Shown piece after piece: positions 18,223 through 27,008 of a stretch of 64,000 bases of DNA. How positions within the stretch are numbered: position 1 is the stretch's first letter; the number at the start of each line of letters is the position of its first letter. The stretch is from positions 1,979,501 to 2,043,500 of the forward strand of contig NZ_CP042176.1 in the NCBI RefSeq assembly GCF_005937885.2, read 5' to 3'. Below the pieces are notes generated by a model, which worked only from the letters and a program-made list of their open reading frames with translations, searched no databases and was not told the DNA's origin. The position numbers and the translations under genes are program-made. The stretch is from Bradyrhizobium sp. KBS0727. Its GTDB lineage: Bacteria; Pseudomonadota; Alphaproteobacteria; Rhizobiales; Xanthobacteraceae.

Positions 18223-19428
18223 ATGAATTACGCAGGTATCGCTATGACCGGGTTCCGTCGCCGCGTTCTCTTGCAGGGCGCGCTTGCCATTCTCCTTGGC
18301 TCACTGCCGCTCATGGAGCACGCGCGTGCCGCTGAGCCGATCAAGATTGGGCTGGTCACTGCGCTGTCGGGTCAGTCGGCGCGTGCCGGCGAAGCGCTGA
18401 CGCGCGGCGCCACGATCGCGATCGAGGACATTAACGCCAAGGGCGGCGTACTCGGCCGTCCGCTCGAGCTCGTTCGCCGCGATGATGAAAGCAATCCCGC
18501 GAAGGGACTGACTGCGGCGCGCGAACTGATTCAGCGCGAGAAGGTCGCGGTGCTGCTCGGCGGCCTGGATACGCCGGTCGAGCTGGCGATCGTGCCCTTC
18601 GTCAACAACGTGAAGGTACCGTTTGTCGTGCCGTGGGCGGCCGGAACCAACATCACCCAGAACGGCGCCGCATCGAACTACGTGTTCCGCGTCTCGGCCA
18701 TGGACGACGAGGTCGACAAGGCGATCGTCGCGTTCGCGAGCAAGACCTATGGAGCGAAAAAGCCTGGCCTCATTCTCGTCAACAACCCCTGGGGTGAATC
18801 CAACGAGCACGGCCTGCGCGCCGCCATGAAGGCCGCCGGGATCGAGCCGGCCGGCGTGGAGAAGTTCGAGGCCAACGACGTCGACGTGGTCGCCCAGCTG
18901 TCGCGGCTCAAGCAGGGAGGCGCCGATGTTTTGTTCCTGGTCGGCAATGTCGGCCCATCGTCGCAGGTGGTGAAGTCGCTCGACCGCATGGGCTGGGCGC
19001 CGCCGATCGTATCGCATTGGGGACCCGCCGGCGGCCGCTTCACGGAGCTTGCCGGTCCGAATGCGAAGAACGTCGTCTTCGTGCAGACCTACAGCTTCTT
19101 CGGCGACCTCTCGCCGGTCGGCAAGCGCGTGATCGGCGAACTACAGGCGAAATATCCCGACATCAAGGGGCCTGCGGACGTGACCCCTGCGGTCGGCTTT
19201 GCCAACGCCTATGACAGCGTCATGGTGATCGCCAGCGCGATCCAGAAGGCCGGCAGCACCGATCCTACCGCCATTCGCGACGGCTTCTACGCCATCGATC
19301 GCGTGGAAGGGCTCATCAAGACTTACGAGAAGCCGTTTGCCCAGAACAAGCACGATGCACTGACCGCGCAGGACTACATTTGGGCTCGCTTCGAGGACAA
19401 CCACATCCTGCCATTCACCAGGAACTGA
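18223..19428 (+). CDS. Branched-chain-type ABC transporter substrate-binding protein
   Basis: 401 residues; the ATG at 18223 follows GGGAGGA by a good spacing. The export signal contains FRRRVLLQGALAILLGSLPL ending in ARA, so the RR pair could even be a Tat signal. The mature protein starts EPIKIGLVTALSGQSA and has RGATIAIEDINAKGGVLGRPLELV, the type I periplasmic binding (LivK) hallmark. It delivers a solute to the permease encoded next. The context of ureide-degrading enzymes suggests an amide, urea or ureide ligand rather than an amino acid. First gene of the import operon. Confidence 0.92.
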   Translation: MNYAGIAMTGFRRRVLLQGALAILLGSLPLMEHARAAEPIKIGLVTALSGQSARAGEALTRGATIAIEDINAKGGVLGRPLELVRRDDESNPAKGLTAARELIQREKVAVLLGGLDTPVELAIVPFVNNVKVPFVVPWAAGTNITQNGAASNYVFRVSAMDDEVDKAIVAFASKTYGAKKPGLILVNNPWGESNEHGLRAAMKAAGIEPAGVEKFEANDVDVVAQLSRLKQGGADVLFLVGNVGPSSQVVKSLDRMGWAPPIVSHWGPAGGRFTELAGPNAKNVVFVQTYSFFGDLSPVGKRVIGELQAKYPDIKGPADVTPAVGFANAYDSVMVIASAIQKAGSTDPTAIRDGFYAIDRVEGLIKTYEKPFAQNKHDALTAQDYIWARFEDNHILPFTRN

Positions 19429-19468
19429 CGGATCCCGTCGTCCAGCAAGCAGATCGGGGTGGTCATCA

Positions 19469-20344
19469 ATGTCATTTCTTTCGGCGATTATAACCGGAAT
19501 GGCGCTGGGGAGCATGTACGGCTTGCTCGCGCTGGGCTTCCACGTCACCTACGCGGTATCCGGCACGGTCAACTTCTCACAGGGCAGTTCGATGACCCTG
19601 GGTGCCGTTGCCGGATACTTCTTCCTCGTCGTTTGGGGCTGGCCGGCCGCAATCGGCATCCCCGCCGTGTTGCTGGTCTGCGCGGTCTATGGCGTGCTCA
19701 TCGAGCGTTTCGCGGTTCGTCCCTTCGTGGAGCGGGGATCGGACAACTGGCTGATGGCGACGGTTGCGGTCGGCATCATCGTCGACAATGTGATGCTGTT
19801 TGTGTTCGGCAAGGAACCGCGCAGCTTTCCGTCCGTGCTGGCGGCCAAGCCGATACAGATCGTGGAGGGAGCAGGGGTCTATCCCCTGCAGCTCCTGATT
19901 CCCGTCGTCGGGCTGCTGCTGGCGCTTGCGCTGCACCTCATCAGCCGCCGGACACGCCATGGCGTTGCCATGCTGGCAGTGGTGCAAAACCCGAACGCCG
20001 CGCGGTTGATGGGCATCAATGTCAGCGGTGCCATCGCCACGAGCTACGCGGTATCGGCCGTGTTGGCGGGCGTGGCCGCGCTCCTCATCGCGCCCTTGTT
20101 CAATGTGTCGTCCGAGATGGGCACACTGTTTGGCATCAAGGCGTTTGCGGCTGCGATCATCGGCGGCCTTGCCAGTTCCTGGGGCGTCATGCTGGCCGGG
20201 TTATGTCTCGGTCTGATCGAGGTGTTCGCGACGAACTATCTGGGTTCGGTCTACACCCAGATCATCACCTTTGCTTCCGTCATCGTCATTCTCGTCCTCA
20301 TGCCGCACGGGTTGCTCGGCCGAGCCGGAGTTAAGAAGGTATGA
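19469..20344 (+). CDS. Branched-chain-type ABC transporter permease (LivH-like)
   Basis: 291 residues, about eight hydrophobic membrane segments. Family text includes ALGSMYGLLALGFHVTYAVSG, the EAA-like INVSGAIATSYAVSAVLAGVA and AAIIGGLASSWGVMLAGL. It forms half of the membrane channel with the LivM part of the next gene. Its stop overlaps the next start by 4 nt (ATGA), so translation is coupled. Confidence 0.92.
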   Translation: MSFLSAIITGMALGSMYGLLALGFHVTYAVSGTVNFSQGSSMTLGAVAGYFFLVVWGWPAAIGIPAVLLVCAVYGVLIERFAVRPFVERGSDNWLMATVAVGIIVDNVMLFVFGKEPRSFPSVLAAKPIQIVEGAGVYPLQLLIPVVGLLLALALHLISRRTRHGVAMLAVVQNPNAARLMGINVSGAIATSYAVSAVLAGVAALLIAPLFNVSSEMGTLFGIKAFAAAIIGGLASSWGVMLAGLCLGLIEVFATNYLGSVYTQIITFASVIVILVLMPHGLLGRAGVKKV

Positions 20345-22875
20345 CCTCTCGCGCCTCCCTTCTCGTCGTAACTGCGGTGTTTGCGATTGCCATCGGCTAT
20401 GCGGCCATCGCGGACAGCTATGCGGTCTTCCTGATCGCGACGATCTCGCTGACGGCGATCGCCTGTATCGGCCTCAACGTCCTGCTCGGCCTCGCGGGGC
20501 AGATATCGCTCGGGCATGTCGGCTTCATGGCCATCGGGGCGTACACGACCGTGCTGCTCATGGACAAAGCGGGCTGGCCCTATCTCGCAGCCACCGCGGG
20601 AGCGATCGTCCTGGTCGGTATCGTCGGCGGGCTGCTCGCGATGCCCGCTTTGCGCGTGCGGGGCCCGTATCTGGCGATGGTGACGATCGCCTTCGGATTC
20701 ATCGTCGAGCACGTCACGATCGAATGGCGCGATCTCACCGGCGGCGGCAATGGCCTGGTGTTGAGCGCACCGCCGACCGTCTTCGGATATGCGCTCTCGG
20801 AGCGTTCCCTTGCCATTGCGGGCGTCGCACTTGTTTTCGCCTGCCTGATCCTGTTCGAAAAGTTGAAACGGAGCGGCTGGGGTTACGCGATGCGGGCGGC
20901 CCGCGATACGGAGGTCGCGACGCGCTCCCTCGGCATCGATCTGGTGCATGTCCGCGCGGTGGCGTTCGTCATCTCGGCGGCGGCGATGGCGTTGGCCGGC
21001 GCACTGTTTGCGCCGCTCCAAGGCTATATCAGCCCGAGCTCGTTTCCGTTCCTGCAATCGGTGCTGCTGCTGTTCGGCGTGATGGTCGGCGGCGCAGGTT
21101 CGACGCTCGGTCCGGTGATCGGCGCCGCGCTTGTCGTGCTGTTGCCGGAATTTCTGTCTGATCTCGCGGAGTATCGCCTGCTGGCCTTTGGCGTTCTGCT
21201 CTTCGTCGTGCTGAGGGCGGCGCCCTCCGGCATCATCGGACTGCTGGAGCAACTTGCTGCAAAATTCCTGCCGGCGCGGCAGTCGTCGGCTGAACCCGAA
21301 GTCGCCGCGGCGAATGTCGACGCGTCCAGCCTTGGGACGCGGAGCCGGGCAGGGCTCGATGTGACAAACCTCTCGATTTCGTTCGGCGGTGTCCGTGCAG
21401 TCCAGGACGTATCGTTCACGGCCCAGCCTGGTGCCGTCACCAGCATCATCGGCCCCAATGGCGCCGGGAAGACCAGCGCGCTGAACCTGCTCTGCGGCTT
21501 CTATCGACCAAAGTCCGGCACGGTAAGGCTCGGCGATCGCGATGTGACGGGCATGACGTCACATTTGCTTGCGCGCGTCGGCGTGGCGCGGACGTTTCAA
21601 ACGACGCAACTATTCGGCTCCCTCACCATTCTGGAAAACATCCTGCTGGCCGAGAGGGTCGGCCGGCTTGGCGGCATCGTGTCCGCGCTTCGCAACGACA
21701 CGACGGAAGGCTTTGCACGCTTCCTGCTGCGCTTTGCCGGCGTCGATGGCGACGTCGACCGGCTTGCCGATTCGCTGCCGCATGGCGAGAAACGGCTGGT
21801 CGAAATCGCCCGTGCGCTGGCGCTGCGACCCCGGATCCTGCTGCTCGATGAGCCTGCGGCGGGTCTCTCGAAGGGCGACAAGCAGCGCTTGACCGCGCTC
21901 CTGCGTCGTATCGCCGATCTCGGCATTGCCGTGATCATCGTTGAACACGACATGCCGATGATCATGTCGCTCAGCGATCTCATTGTCGTGCTTGATGCCG
22001 GCAAGCGTATCGCGATCGGCGACGCCGCGGCGATCCGCAACGATCCGCTTGTTCGCAAGGCCTATCTGGGGGACGCCACGCCGGGAGAGCGAAGCCGCGC
22101 GCCGCGCCCGGCGATGCAGGGCATCGCCCTCGAGGTCAGGGCGCTCGACTCGTTTTATGGCCTGTCGCGCGCGTTAAGCGGAATCGACCTCACCGTCGCG
22201 CCGGGCGAGGCCGTGGCCGTGCTCGGCGCGAACGGTGCCGGAAAGACCACCTTGATGCGATCGATTGCCGGCCTCGAGCCGCCCCGATCGACGGGTGAAG
22301 TCCGGCTCGCGGACAAGCGCATCGACAAGCTGCCCGCGCATATTCGCGCTCGCTCCGGCGTCGTGCTGGTGCCCGAAGGGCGGCAGGTGTTTCCCGAGCT
22401 GACGGTGAAGCAGAATCTCCGGCTCGGCGCCTTTGCGCGCAAGGGCGTCGATCTCGATGCTGAAATCGAGGCGATGTTCACGCGCTTCCCCCGATTGAAG
22501 GAGCGTATTGACCAGCGCGCCGGCCTGTTGTCCGGCGGCGAGCAGCAAATGCTCGCGGTTGCGCGCGGACTTCTGACGGCACCAAAGATATTCATGCTCG
22601 ACGAGCCATCACTGGGCCTGGCACCGCTCGTCGTCGATGAACTGTTTGCCTCCTTTGAACGGTTGCGAAGCGAGGGGATGACCATCATCGTGGTCGATCA
22701 GATGGCAGGACATGCCCTTGCCTTGGCCGATCGCGCCTATTTGCTGGAAACCGGCGCGATCCTGAAGAGTGGCGTCGCCGGGATCATTGCCGAGGATCCG
22801 CTGCTCGAAGCCGCCTATCTCGGCGGGGAGGCCCAGGCCGGCGCCGCGCCGCGGTTCGCGGCCCAGGCATCCTGA
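20341..22875 (+). CDS. LivM-LivG-LivF fusion: ABC permease with two ATPases in one chain
   Basis: 844 residues, where the family normally has three separate proteins. Residues ~1-300 are a LivM permease (GLNVLLGLAGQISLGHVGFM, then GGAGSTLGPVIGAA). After a ~30-residue Ala/Ser linker, residues ~340-580 are a LivG-type ATPase with Walker A GPNGAGKTS at 371, an unusual signature SLPHGEKRLVEIARA, and Walker B ILLLDEPAAGL. Residues ~595-830 are a LivF-type ATPase with Walker A GANGAGKTT at 629, signature LLSGGEQQMLAVARG and Walker B IFMLDEPSLGL. All motifs are intact and there is no frameshift, so this is a true fusion. It powers import with LivH and the binding protein. Confidence 0.92.
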   Translation: MTSRASLLVVTAVFAIAIGYAAIADSYAVFLIATISLTAIACIGLNVLLGLAGQISLGHVGFMAIGAYTTVLLMDKAGWPYLAATAGAIVLVGIVGGLLAMPALRVRGPYLAMVTIAFGFIVEHVTIEWRDLTGGGNGLVLSAPPTVFGYALSERSLAIAGVALVFACLILFEKLKRSGWGYAMRAARDTEVATRSLGIDLVHVRAVAFVISAAAMALAGALFAPLQGYISPSSFPFLQSVLLLFGVMVGGAGSTLGPVIGAALVVLLPEFLSDLAEYRLLAFGVLLFVVLRAAPSGIIGLLEQLAAKFLPARQSSAEPEVAAANVDASSLGTRSRAGLDVTNLSISFGGVRAVQDVSFTAQPGAVTSIIGPNGAGKTSALNLLCGFYRPKSGTVRLGDRDVTGMTSHLLARVGVARTFQTTQLFGSLTILENILLAERVGRLGGIVSALRNDTTEGFARFLLRFAGVDGDVDRLADSLPHGEKRLVEIARALALRPRILLLDEPAAGLSKGDKQRLTALLRRIADLGIAVIIVEHDMPMIMSLSDLIVVLDAGKRIAIGDAAAIRNDPLVRKAYLGDATPGERSRAPRPAMQGIALEVRALDSFYGLSRALSGIDLTVAPGEAVAVLGANGAGKTTLMRSIAGLEPPRSTGEVRLADKRIDKLPAHIRARSGVVLVPEGRQVFPELTVKQNLRLGAFARKGVDLDAEIEAMFTRFPRLKERIDQRAGLLSGGEQQMLAVARGLLTAPKIFMLDEPSLGLAPLVVDELFASFERLRSEGMTIIVVDQMAGHALALADRAYLLETGAILKSGVAGIIAEDPLLEAAYLGGEAQAGAAPRFAAQAS

Positions 22876-22892
22876 GGGAGGAGAAACGGCGG

Positions 22893-23831
22893 ATGTTCCT
22901 CGGGGACCACGATTCCAACGGCAAGCCGCGGGATGGCTCCGATTTGAGCGATTGGCGCGGAGATGCCGGGGCGGCGACGGTCTCTGCGGCCGTGGAAGTT
23001 GGGCTTCTCGCCAAGAAAGCGCTCTGCGATCGAGCTGCGGGCCATGTCGTGGCGGCCTTCGAGCGTTCGTTCTACGCGACGCTCGACGGAAATTGGATCT
23101 GCGTTGGACAGCTCGACATCGGCTCAGGACCGTTGCATCTGCTCGGCAGGGTCGATCTGTCACGGCTGGCAGTCGGCGACGCCGTGCGGGTCGCGGATTC
23201 CATTCTCTGGGTCGCCGGCGCGCCGTTCCTGAAACTGGCCTCGGCGTCCAGATGGGCGCCGCGTGCGGTGCCACACTGGTCGGAAAGCAGTCTGCGGCGC
23301 GGTCTGCATGCAGTCGACGAAGTCTGGAGAGGGGATCTGACGGCGGGTGGTCTGGCCTCCGCGGGATCCGGATGGATTCCGGTCGAAGCATCTGCGCTGG
23401 TTCAGGCCGCCAGGCCCGGACTTGTCGCCCTGGCGCGTATCCTTGCGGGTTCGGTCGGTGAGTCGGACGACATGTCGGGGCTTCGGAGCTTGATCGGACT
23501 CGGGCCCGGTCTTACGCCATCCGGCGACGACCTGATCGGCGGTGCGCTGATTGCGTTGGCCGCACTTGGCCGCATCGAATGTCGCGATGCGTTATGGGGC
23601 CGTTGTCGTGCGCTGATCGAGCGCACCAACGATGTCAGCGGAGTCCATCTGCAGGCTGCGGCGCAGGGTTACGGTGCGGCCGCATTGCATGACGCCATCC
23701 ACGCGGTGATGGGTGGTACCGCGCGACTTCATCAAGCTCTCAACGCGTTGACTGCGGTCGGGCATACCTCCGGGCTGGACGCATTTGCGGGCAGCCTCAT
23801 CGTTCTGCGCCACGCCATTCGAAAGCAGTGA
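22893..23831 (+). CDS. DUF2877 protein (YlbF/AllH-like)
   Basis: 312 residues with a strong AGGGAGGAG ribosome site. The diagnostic word of the family is present: LIGLGPGLTPSGDDLIGGAL (about residues 204-223). In E. coli the DUF2877 protein YlbF (AllH) is encoded beside FdrA and YlbE, and the three are reported to act together as oxamate carbamoyltransferase. Here the gene follows the importer by 17 nt and precedes the DUF1116, fdrA and carbamate kinase genes, so the same complex is likely. Individual catalytic role of DUF2877 is not known to me. Confidence 0.85.
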   Translation: MFLGDHDSNGKPRDGSDLSDWRGDAGAATVSAAVEVGLLAKKALCDRAAGHVVAAFERSFYATLDGNWICVGQLDIGSGPLHLLGRVDLSRLAVGDAVRVADSILWVAGAPFLKLASASRWAPRAVPHWSESSLRRGLHAVDEVWRGDLTAGGLASAGSGWIPVEASALVQAARPGLVALARILAGSVGESDDMSGLRSLIGLGPGLTPSGDDLIGGALIALAALGRIECRDALWGRCRALIERTNDVSGVHLQAAAQGYGAAALHDAIHAVMGGTARLHQALNALTAVGHTSGLDAFAGSLIVLRHAIRKQ

Positions 23832-23979
23832 CGCGAGCGCTGCGGCCTCTCCTCAAGTTTCGGGTTCTCCCAGACTGCTCCGGACGAAGTTCGGAGCTCT
23901 TTTTTGCGATCGATATTCACCTGGAGAAAGTCCGGCAACGCGACAGGGCATCCAGATTCGCGTTCACGAGATTCCGCGC

Positions 23980-24008
23980 TTGACTAAGTAAGTATTCTCT
24001 TATTATCT
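23980..24008 (+). promoter_or_regulatory. Candidate promoter of the DUF1116-fdrA-carbamate kinase operon
   Basis: TTGACT (23980-23985), a 17-nt spacer and TTATCT (24003-24008), 38 nt before the ATG at 24046. The spacer holds GTAAGTATTCTCTTA. With the preceding CGC, CGCTTGAC-n3-GTAAGTA is the same as at the ggt promoter. Confidence 0.5.
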
Positions 24009-24045
24009 CGACGAAACGAGAACAGGTTTATTAGGGCTGGAGACG

Positions 24046-24234
24046 ATGACGGATCAGGAAGCACCGCAGTATCAGCTGTTGCTGGCGAGCAAGGTCGAAG
24101 TCGTAAATGTCGGGCTGGAGGGGTTCGTGAAGGACCTGCGCGACTGCGGCATCGACGTCGTCCATGTCGACTGGAAGCCGTCGGCGGGCGGGGATCCGCA
24201 GATGGCGGCCCTGCTTGCAAAGCTTGGTGTGTGA
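24046..24234 (+). CDS. Small FdrA-associated protein (62 residues)
   Basis: 62 residues with GGAG upstream, ending 10 nt before the DUF1116 gene. It contains VNVGLEGFVKDLRDCGIDVV followed by HVDWKPSAGGDPQ. From memory this text resembles a short terminal module present in some longer FdrA-like proteins, here encoded alone. The FdrA downstream in this window lacks it, which supports a split module. Likely a subunit or adaptor of the carbamoyltransferase complex. Gene is well supported by start, spacing and operon position; its role is inferred. Confidence 0.7.
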   Translation: MTDQEAPQYQLLLASKVEVVNVGLEGFVKDLRDCGIDVVHVDWKPSAGGDPQMAALLAKLGV

Positions 24235-24244
24235 GGGCGCGCCG

Positions 24245-25495
24245 ATGAAGTTGATTGATGACGCAAATGACCAGGCGCTGGCTCGCATCCTCGAAGGTGA
24301 GCCGCGGCTGATCGACATCGTTCCCGCGGGACAATTGATCAAGGACCTGCGTGACCGAATGATCCTTCACGCCGGCCCGCCGATCACCTGGGAGAGGATG
24401 TGCGGCCCGATGCGGGGTGCGGTGGCAGGCGCGATCGTCTTCGAGGGCTGGGCGCAGGATCTTCGTTCCGCGACCGAGCTCGCCGCCGATGGCGGAATCG
24501 AATTTCATCCGAACCATCATTTCGGGGCCGTTGGCCCGATGACCGGCATGACGACGAAGTCGATGCCGTTGTTCGTGGTCGAGAATGCGCGCTTCGCCAA
24601 TCGCGCCTATTGCGCGATCAACGAGGGCCTCGGCAAGGTCATGCGCTTCGGCGGCAACGACGCGAGCGTATTGCAGCGGCTCGCCTGGTTGCGCGACGTT
24701 TTCGGGCCGGTTCTGGGCAAGGCGATCCGTGCCGCCGGCGGTGTAGACCTGAAGGCGATCGTTGCGCGGGGGCTGTCGATGGGCGACGAGCTGCATCAGC
24801 GCAATCTTGCCTGCTCGAGCATTTTCCTCCGTGAGATCGCGCCCTGGATGGCGCGAACGTCGACCGACAATGCGACTCTTGCCGAATGCCTGGCGTTCAT
24901 CGGGCAGAACGATCAGTTCTTCCTGAACATTGCCATGGCGATGGGCAAGGTGATGACCGATCCCGCGAATGGCATCCGTGGCTCGACCGTCGTCACGACA
25001 ATGTGCCGCAACGGGACCGACTTCGGAATCCGCGTCAGCGGGTTGGGCGAACAGTGGTTTACGGCTCCGGTCGAAATGCCGGAGGGGCTCTACTTTGCCG
25101 GCTATTCCGAGAAGGATGCCAATCCGGACATGGGCGATTCCGCAATCGTCGAAACGATCGGCTTGGGGGGATTTGCGATGGCGGCGGCGCCGGCGGTCGC
25201 AGGATTCGTGGGCGCCGGCGCACCGTCCGAGGCCGGTAACTTCACCCGCTCGATGGGCGAAATCACCATTGCGCAGAATCCGGAATGGACCATTGCCGCG
25301 CTGGACTTCGCCGGTGTGCCGACGGGCATCGACATCCGTTTGGTCGTCGATTCCGGCGTGGTGCCGGTCATCAACACCGGCATCGCCCATCGCGAGCCCG
25401 GCATAGGTCAGGTCGGGGCAGGTGTGGTCAAGGCGCCGTTGGCGTGTTTCGAGCAGGCAGTGCGCGCCATCGCCAGCGATTTGGGGGTGTCATGA
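24245..25495 (+). CDS. DUF1116 protein (YlbE/AllG-like)
   Basis: 416 residues from the ATG at 24245, which gives the family-typical N-terminus; an upstream extension would overlap the 62-residue gene. Conserved words of the DUF1116 family are LLHAGPPITWERMCGPMRGA-like text (here ILHAGPPITW, MCGPMRGAVAGA), NRAYCAINEGLGKVMRFGG, GDELHQRNLA, QNDQFFLNIAMAMGK, VSGLGEQWFTAPVEMPEGL and GIGQVGAGVVKAPLACFE. It aligns closely with my recollection of E. coli YlbE (AllG) along its whole length. It is thought to form the carbamoyltransferase with FdrA and DUF2877. Overlaps fdrA by 4 nt. Confidence 0.9.
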   Translation: MKLIDDANDQALARILEGEPRLIDIVPAGQLIKDLRDRMILHAGPPITWERMCGPMRGAVAGAIVFEGWAQDLRSATELAADGGIEFHPNHHFGAVGPMTGMTTKSMPLFVVENARFANRAYCAINEGLGKVMRFGGNDASVLQRLAWLRDVFGPVLGKAIRAAGGVDLKAIVARGLSMGDELHQRNLACSSIFLREIAPWMARTSTDNATLAECLAFIGQNDQFFLNIAMAMGKVMTDPANGIRGSTVVTTMCRNGTDFGIRVSGLGEQWFTAPVEMPEGLYFAGYSEKDANPDMGDSAIVETIGLGGFAMAAAPAVAGFVGAGAPSEAGNFTRSMGEITIAQNPEWTIAALDFAGVPTGIDIRLVVDSGVVPVINTGIAHREPGIGQVGAGVVKAPLACFEQAVRAIASDLGVS

Positions 25496-27003
25496 ACGCC
25501 ATCGTCCTGAACGAAATCCGCCAGGGATTCTATCTCGATTCAGTAGCGTTGATGCGACTGTCCCGCGAGGTGGCCGCGTCTCCCGGCGTCATTGAGGCGG
25601 CGTTGATGATGGGGACGCCGTCCAATGCGGCGATCATGCGCAACGCAGGCTTGCTGGACGAGCGCGTCGCCGTGAAGGGCAACGATCTCGTGATCGCGGT
25701 AAAGGCCAAAACCGAACCTGCCGCACGTGATGCCCTCGACGGCGCGATCAAGTCGCTCGACAAGCCGAAAAGCCAGGGCGAAGCGCAGACCGCATGGCGA
25801 CCGCACACGATCGCCGCGGCGGTGAAGCTCAGGCCCGAGATCAATCTTGCGCTGATCTCCGTCCCCGGCGATTTCGCGGCTGCCGAAGCCAGAAAGGCGC
25901 TCAATCGCGGCCTGCATGTCCTGATGTTCAGCGACAACGTGTCGCTCGAGGACGAACTGTCGCTCAAGCTGCAGGCGCGCAAAGCCGGCCTGCTGATGAT
26001 GGGCCCTGATTGCGGAACGGCCGTCATCGGCGGAGCGCCGCTGGCGTTTGCCAACAAGCTCAGGCGCGGCAAGATCGGAATCATCGGCGCGTCGGGCACC
26101 GGAACGCAGGAGGTCTCATGCCTGATTTCGGAAGCCGGTGAAGGAATCTCTCATGCCATCGGGGTCGGCGGGCGCGATCTGAAGAAGGATATCGGCGGAA
26201 TCACGACGCTGATGGCGATCGATGCGTTCGATTCCGATCCGGGCACGAGCCATGTCGTGCTGATCTCGAAGCCGCCGCATCCCGACGTCGCCAGGTCGGT
26301 TCTGGAGCGGATCGGGAGAAGCGGGAAGTCCTTTACGGTGTGCTTTATCGGGGCTTCGGAAGTTGCGCTGCCGCCGAATGCCCGCTTTTCGCCAACGCTC
26401 AAAGGCGCCGCCGAGTTGGCGCTGGGAGGCAAGAAGATCGGTGAAGAATTCGACGCGGGCGCCGTTGCCGCGCGGCTTCCGCGGAGGACCGGTCGGGGTG
26501 GGATCGAGGGGTTGTTCGCCGGCGGAACGCTTTGTGCCGAAGCTCAGGTGATCCTTGCGTCCGCAGGTCGCAAAGTGGCGTCGAACGCGGCGATTCCCGG
26601 CGTCCCCAAGCTCGACGCCGAGCCGGACGGCGGCCGGGACCGGCTGATCGACCTCGGCGATGACGAATATACACGTGGTCGACCGCATCCGATGATCGAC
26701 CCTTCCGTGCGTGATGAAGCGTTGCGTGTCGCGCTCAAGAACCCAGATATCTCGGTGATCCTGCTCGATCTGGTGCTTGGCTATGGCGCGCATGCCGATC
26801 CCGCCGGGCATCTGGCGAGCATCGTTGCCGATCGCGGGCAGGATGCTCCGGCGCTGATCGCCTCCGTCGTCGGCACCGAGGCGGATCCGCAGGTTCGCTC
26901 GGCGCAGGTCAGGAAACTGGAGCGGGCCGGAATCGTCGTCGCGCCGTCGAACGCGCAGGCGTGCGAACTCGCAGTCGCCATCGCCAACAATGCCTGGAGG
27001 TAA
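25492..27003 (+). CDS. FdrA-like protein (AllF-like), acyl-CoA synthetase fold
   Basis: 503 residues from the ATG at 25492, which overlaps the upstream stop; earlier in-frame codons lie inside the DUF1116 gene. The protein has a CoA-binding/succinyl-CoA synthetase-like architecture: N-terminal regulatory part (GVIEAALMMGTPSN), a Rossmann part with LLMMGPDCGTAVIGG and IGIIGASGTGTQEVSCLI, and a ligase-like part with DPSVRDEALRVAL and ILLDLVLGYGAHADPAG. E. coli FdrA (AllF) is reported as a component of oxamate carbamoyltransferase. The C-terminus ends at ACELAVAIANNAWR without the short module encoded separately at 24046. Followed after 5 nt by carbamate kinase. Confidence 0.9.
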   Translation: MNAIVLNEIRQGFYLDSVALMRLSREVAASPGVIEAALMMGTPSNAAIMRNAGLLDERVAVKGNDLVIAVKAKTEPAARDALDGAIKSLDKPKSQGEAQTAWRPHTIAAAVKLRPEINLALISVPGDFAAAEARKALNRGLHVLMFSDNVSLEDELSLKLQARKAGLLMMGPDCGTAVIGGAPLAFANKLRRGKIGIIGASGTGTQEVSCLISEAGEGISHAIGVGGRDLKKDIGGITTLMAIDAFDSDPGTSHVVLISKPPHPDVARSVLERIGRSGKSFTVCFIGASEVALPPNARFSPTLKGAAELALGGKKIGEEFDAGAVAARLPRRTGRGGIEGLFAGGTLCAEAQVILASAGRKVASNAAIPGVPKLDAEPDGGRDRLIDLGDDEYTRGRPHPMIDPSVRDEALRVALKNPDISVILLDLVLGYGAHADPAGHLASIVADRGQDAPALIASVVGTEADPQVRSAQVRKLERAGIVVAPSNAQACELAVAIANNAWR

Positions 27004-27008
27004 AGGAA

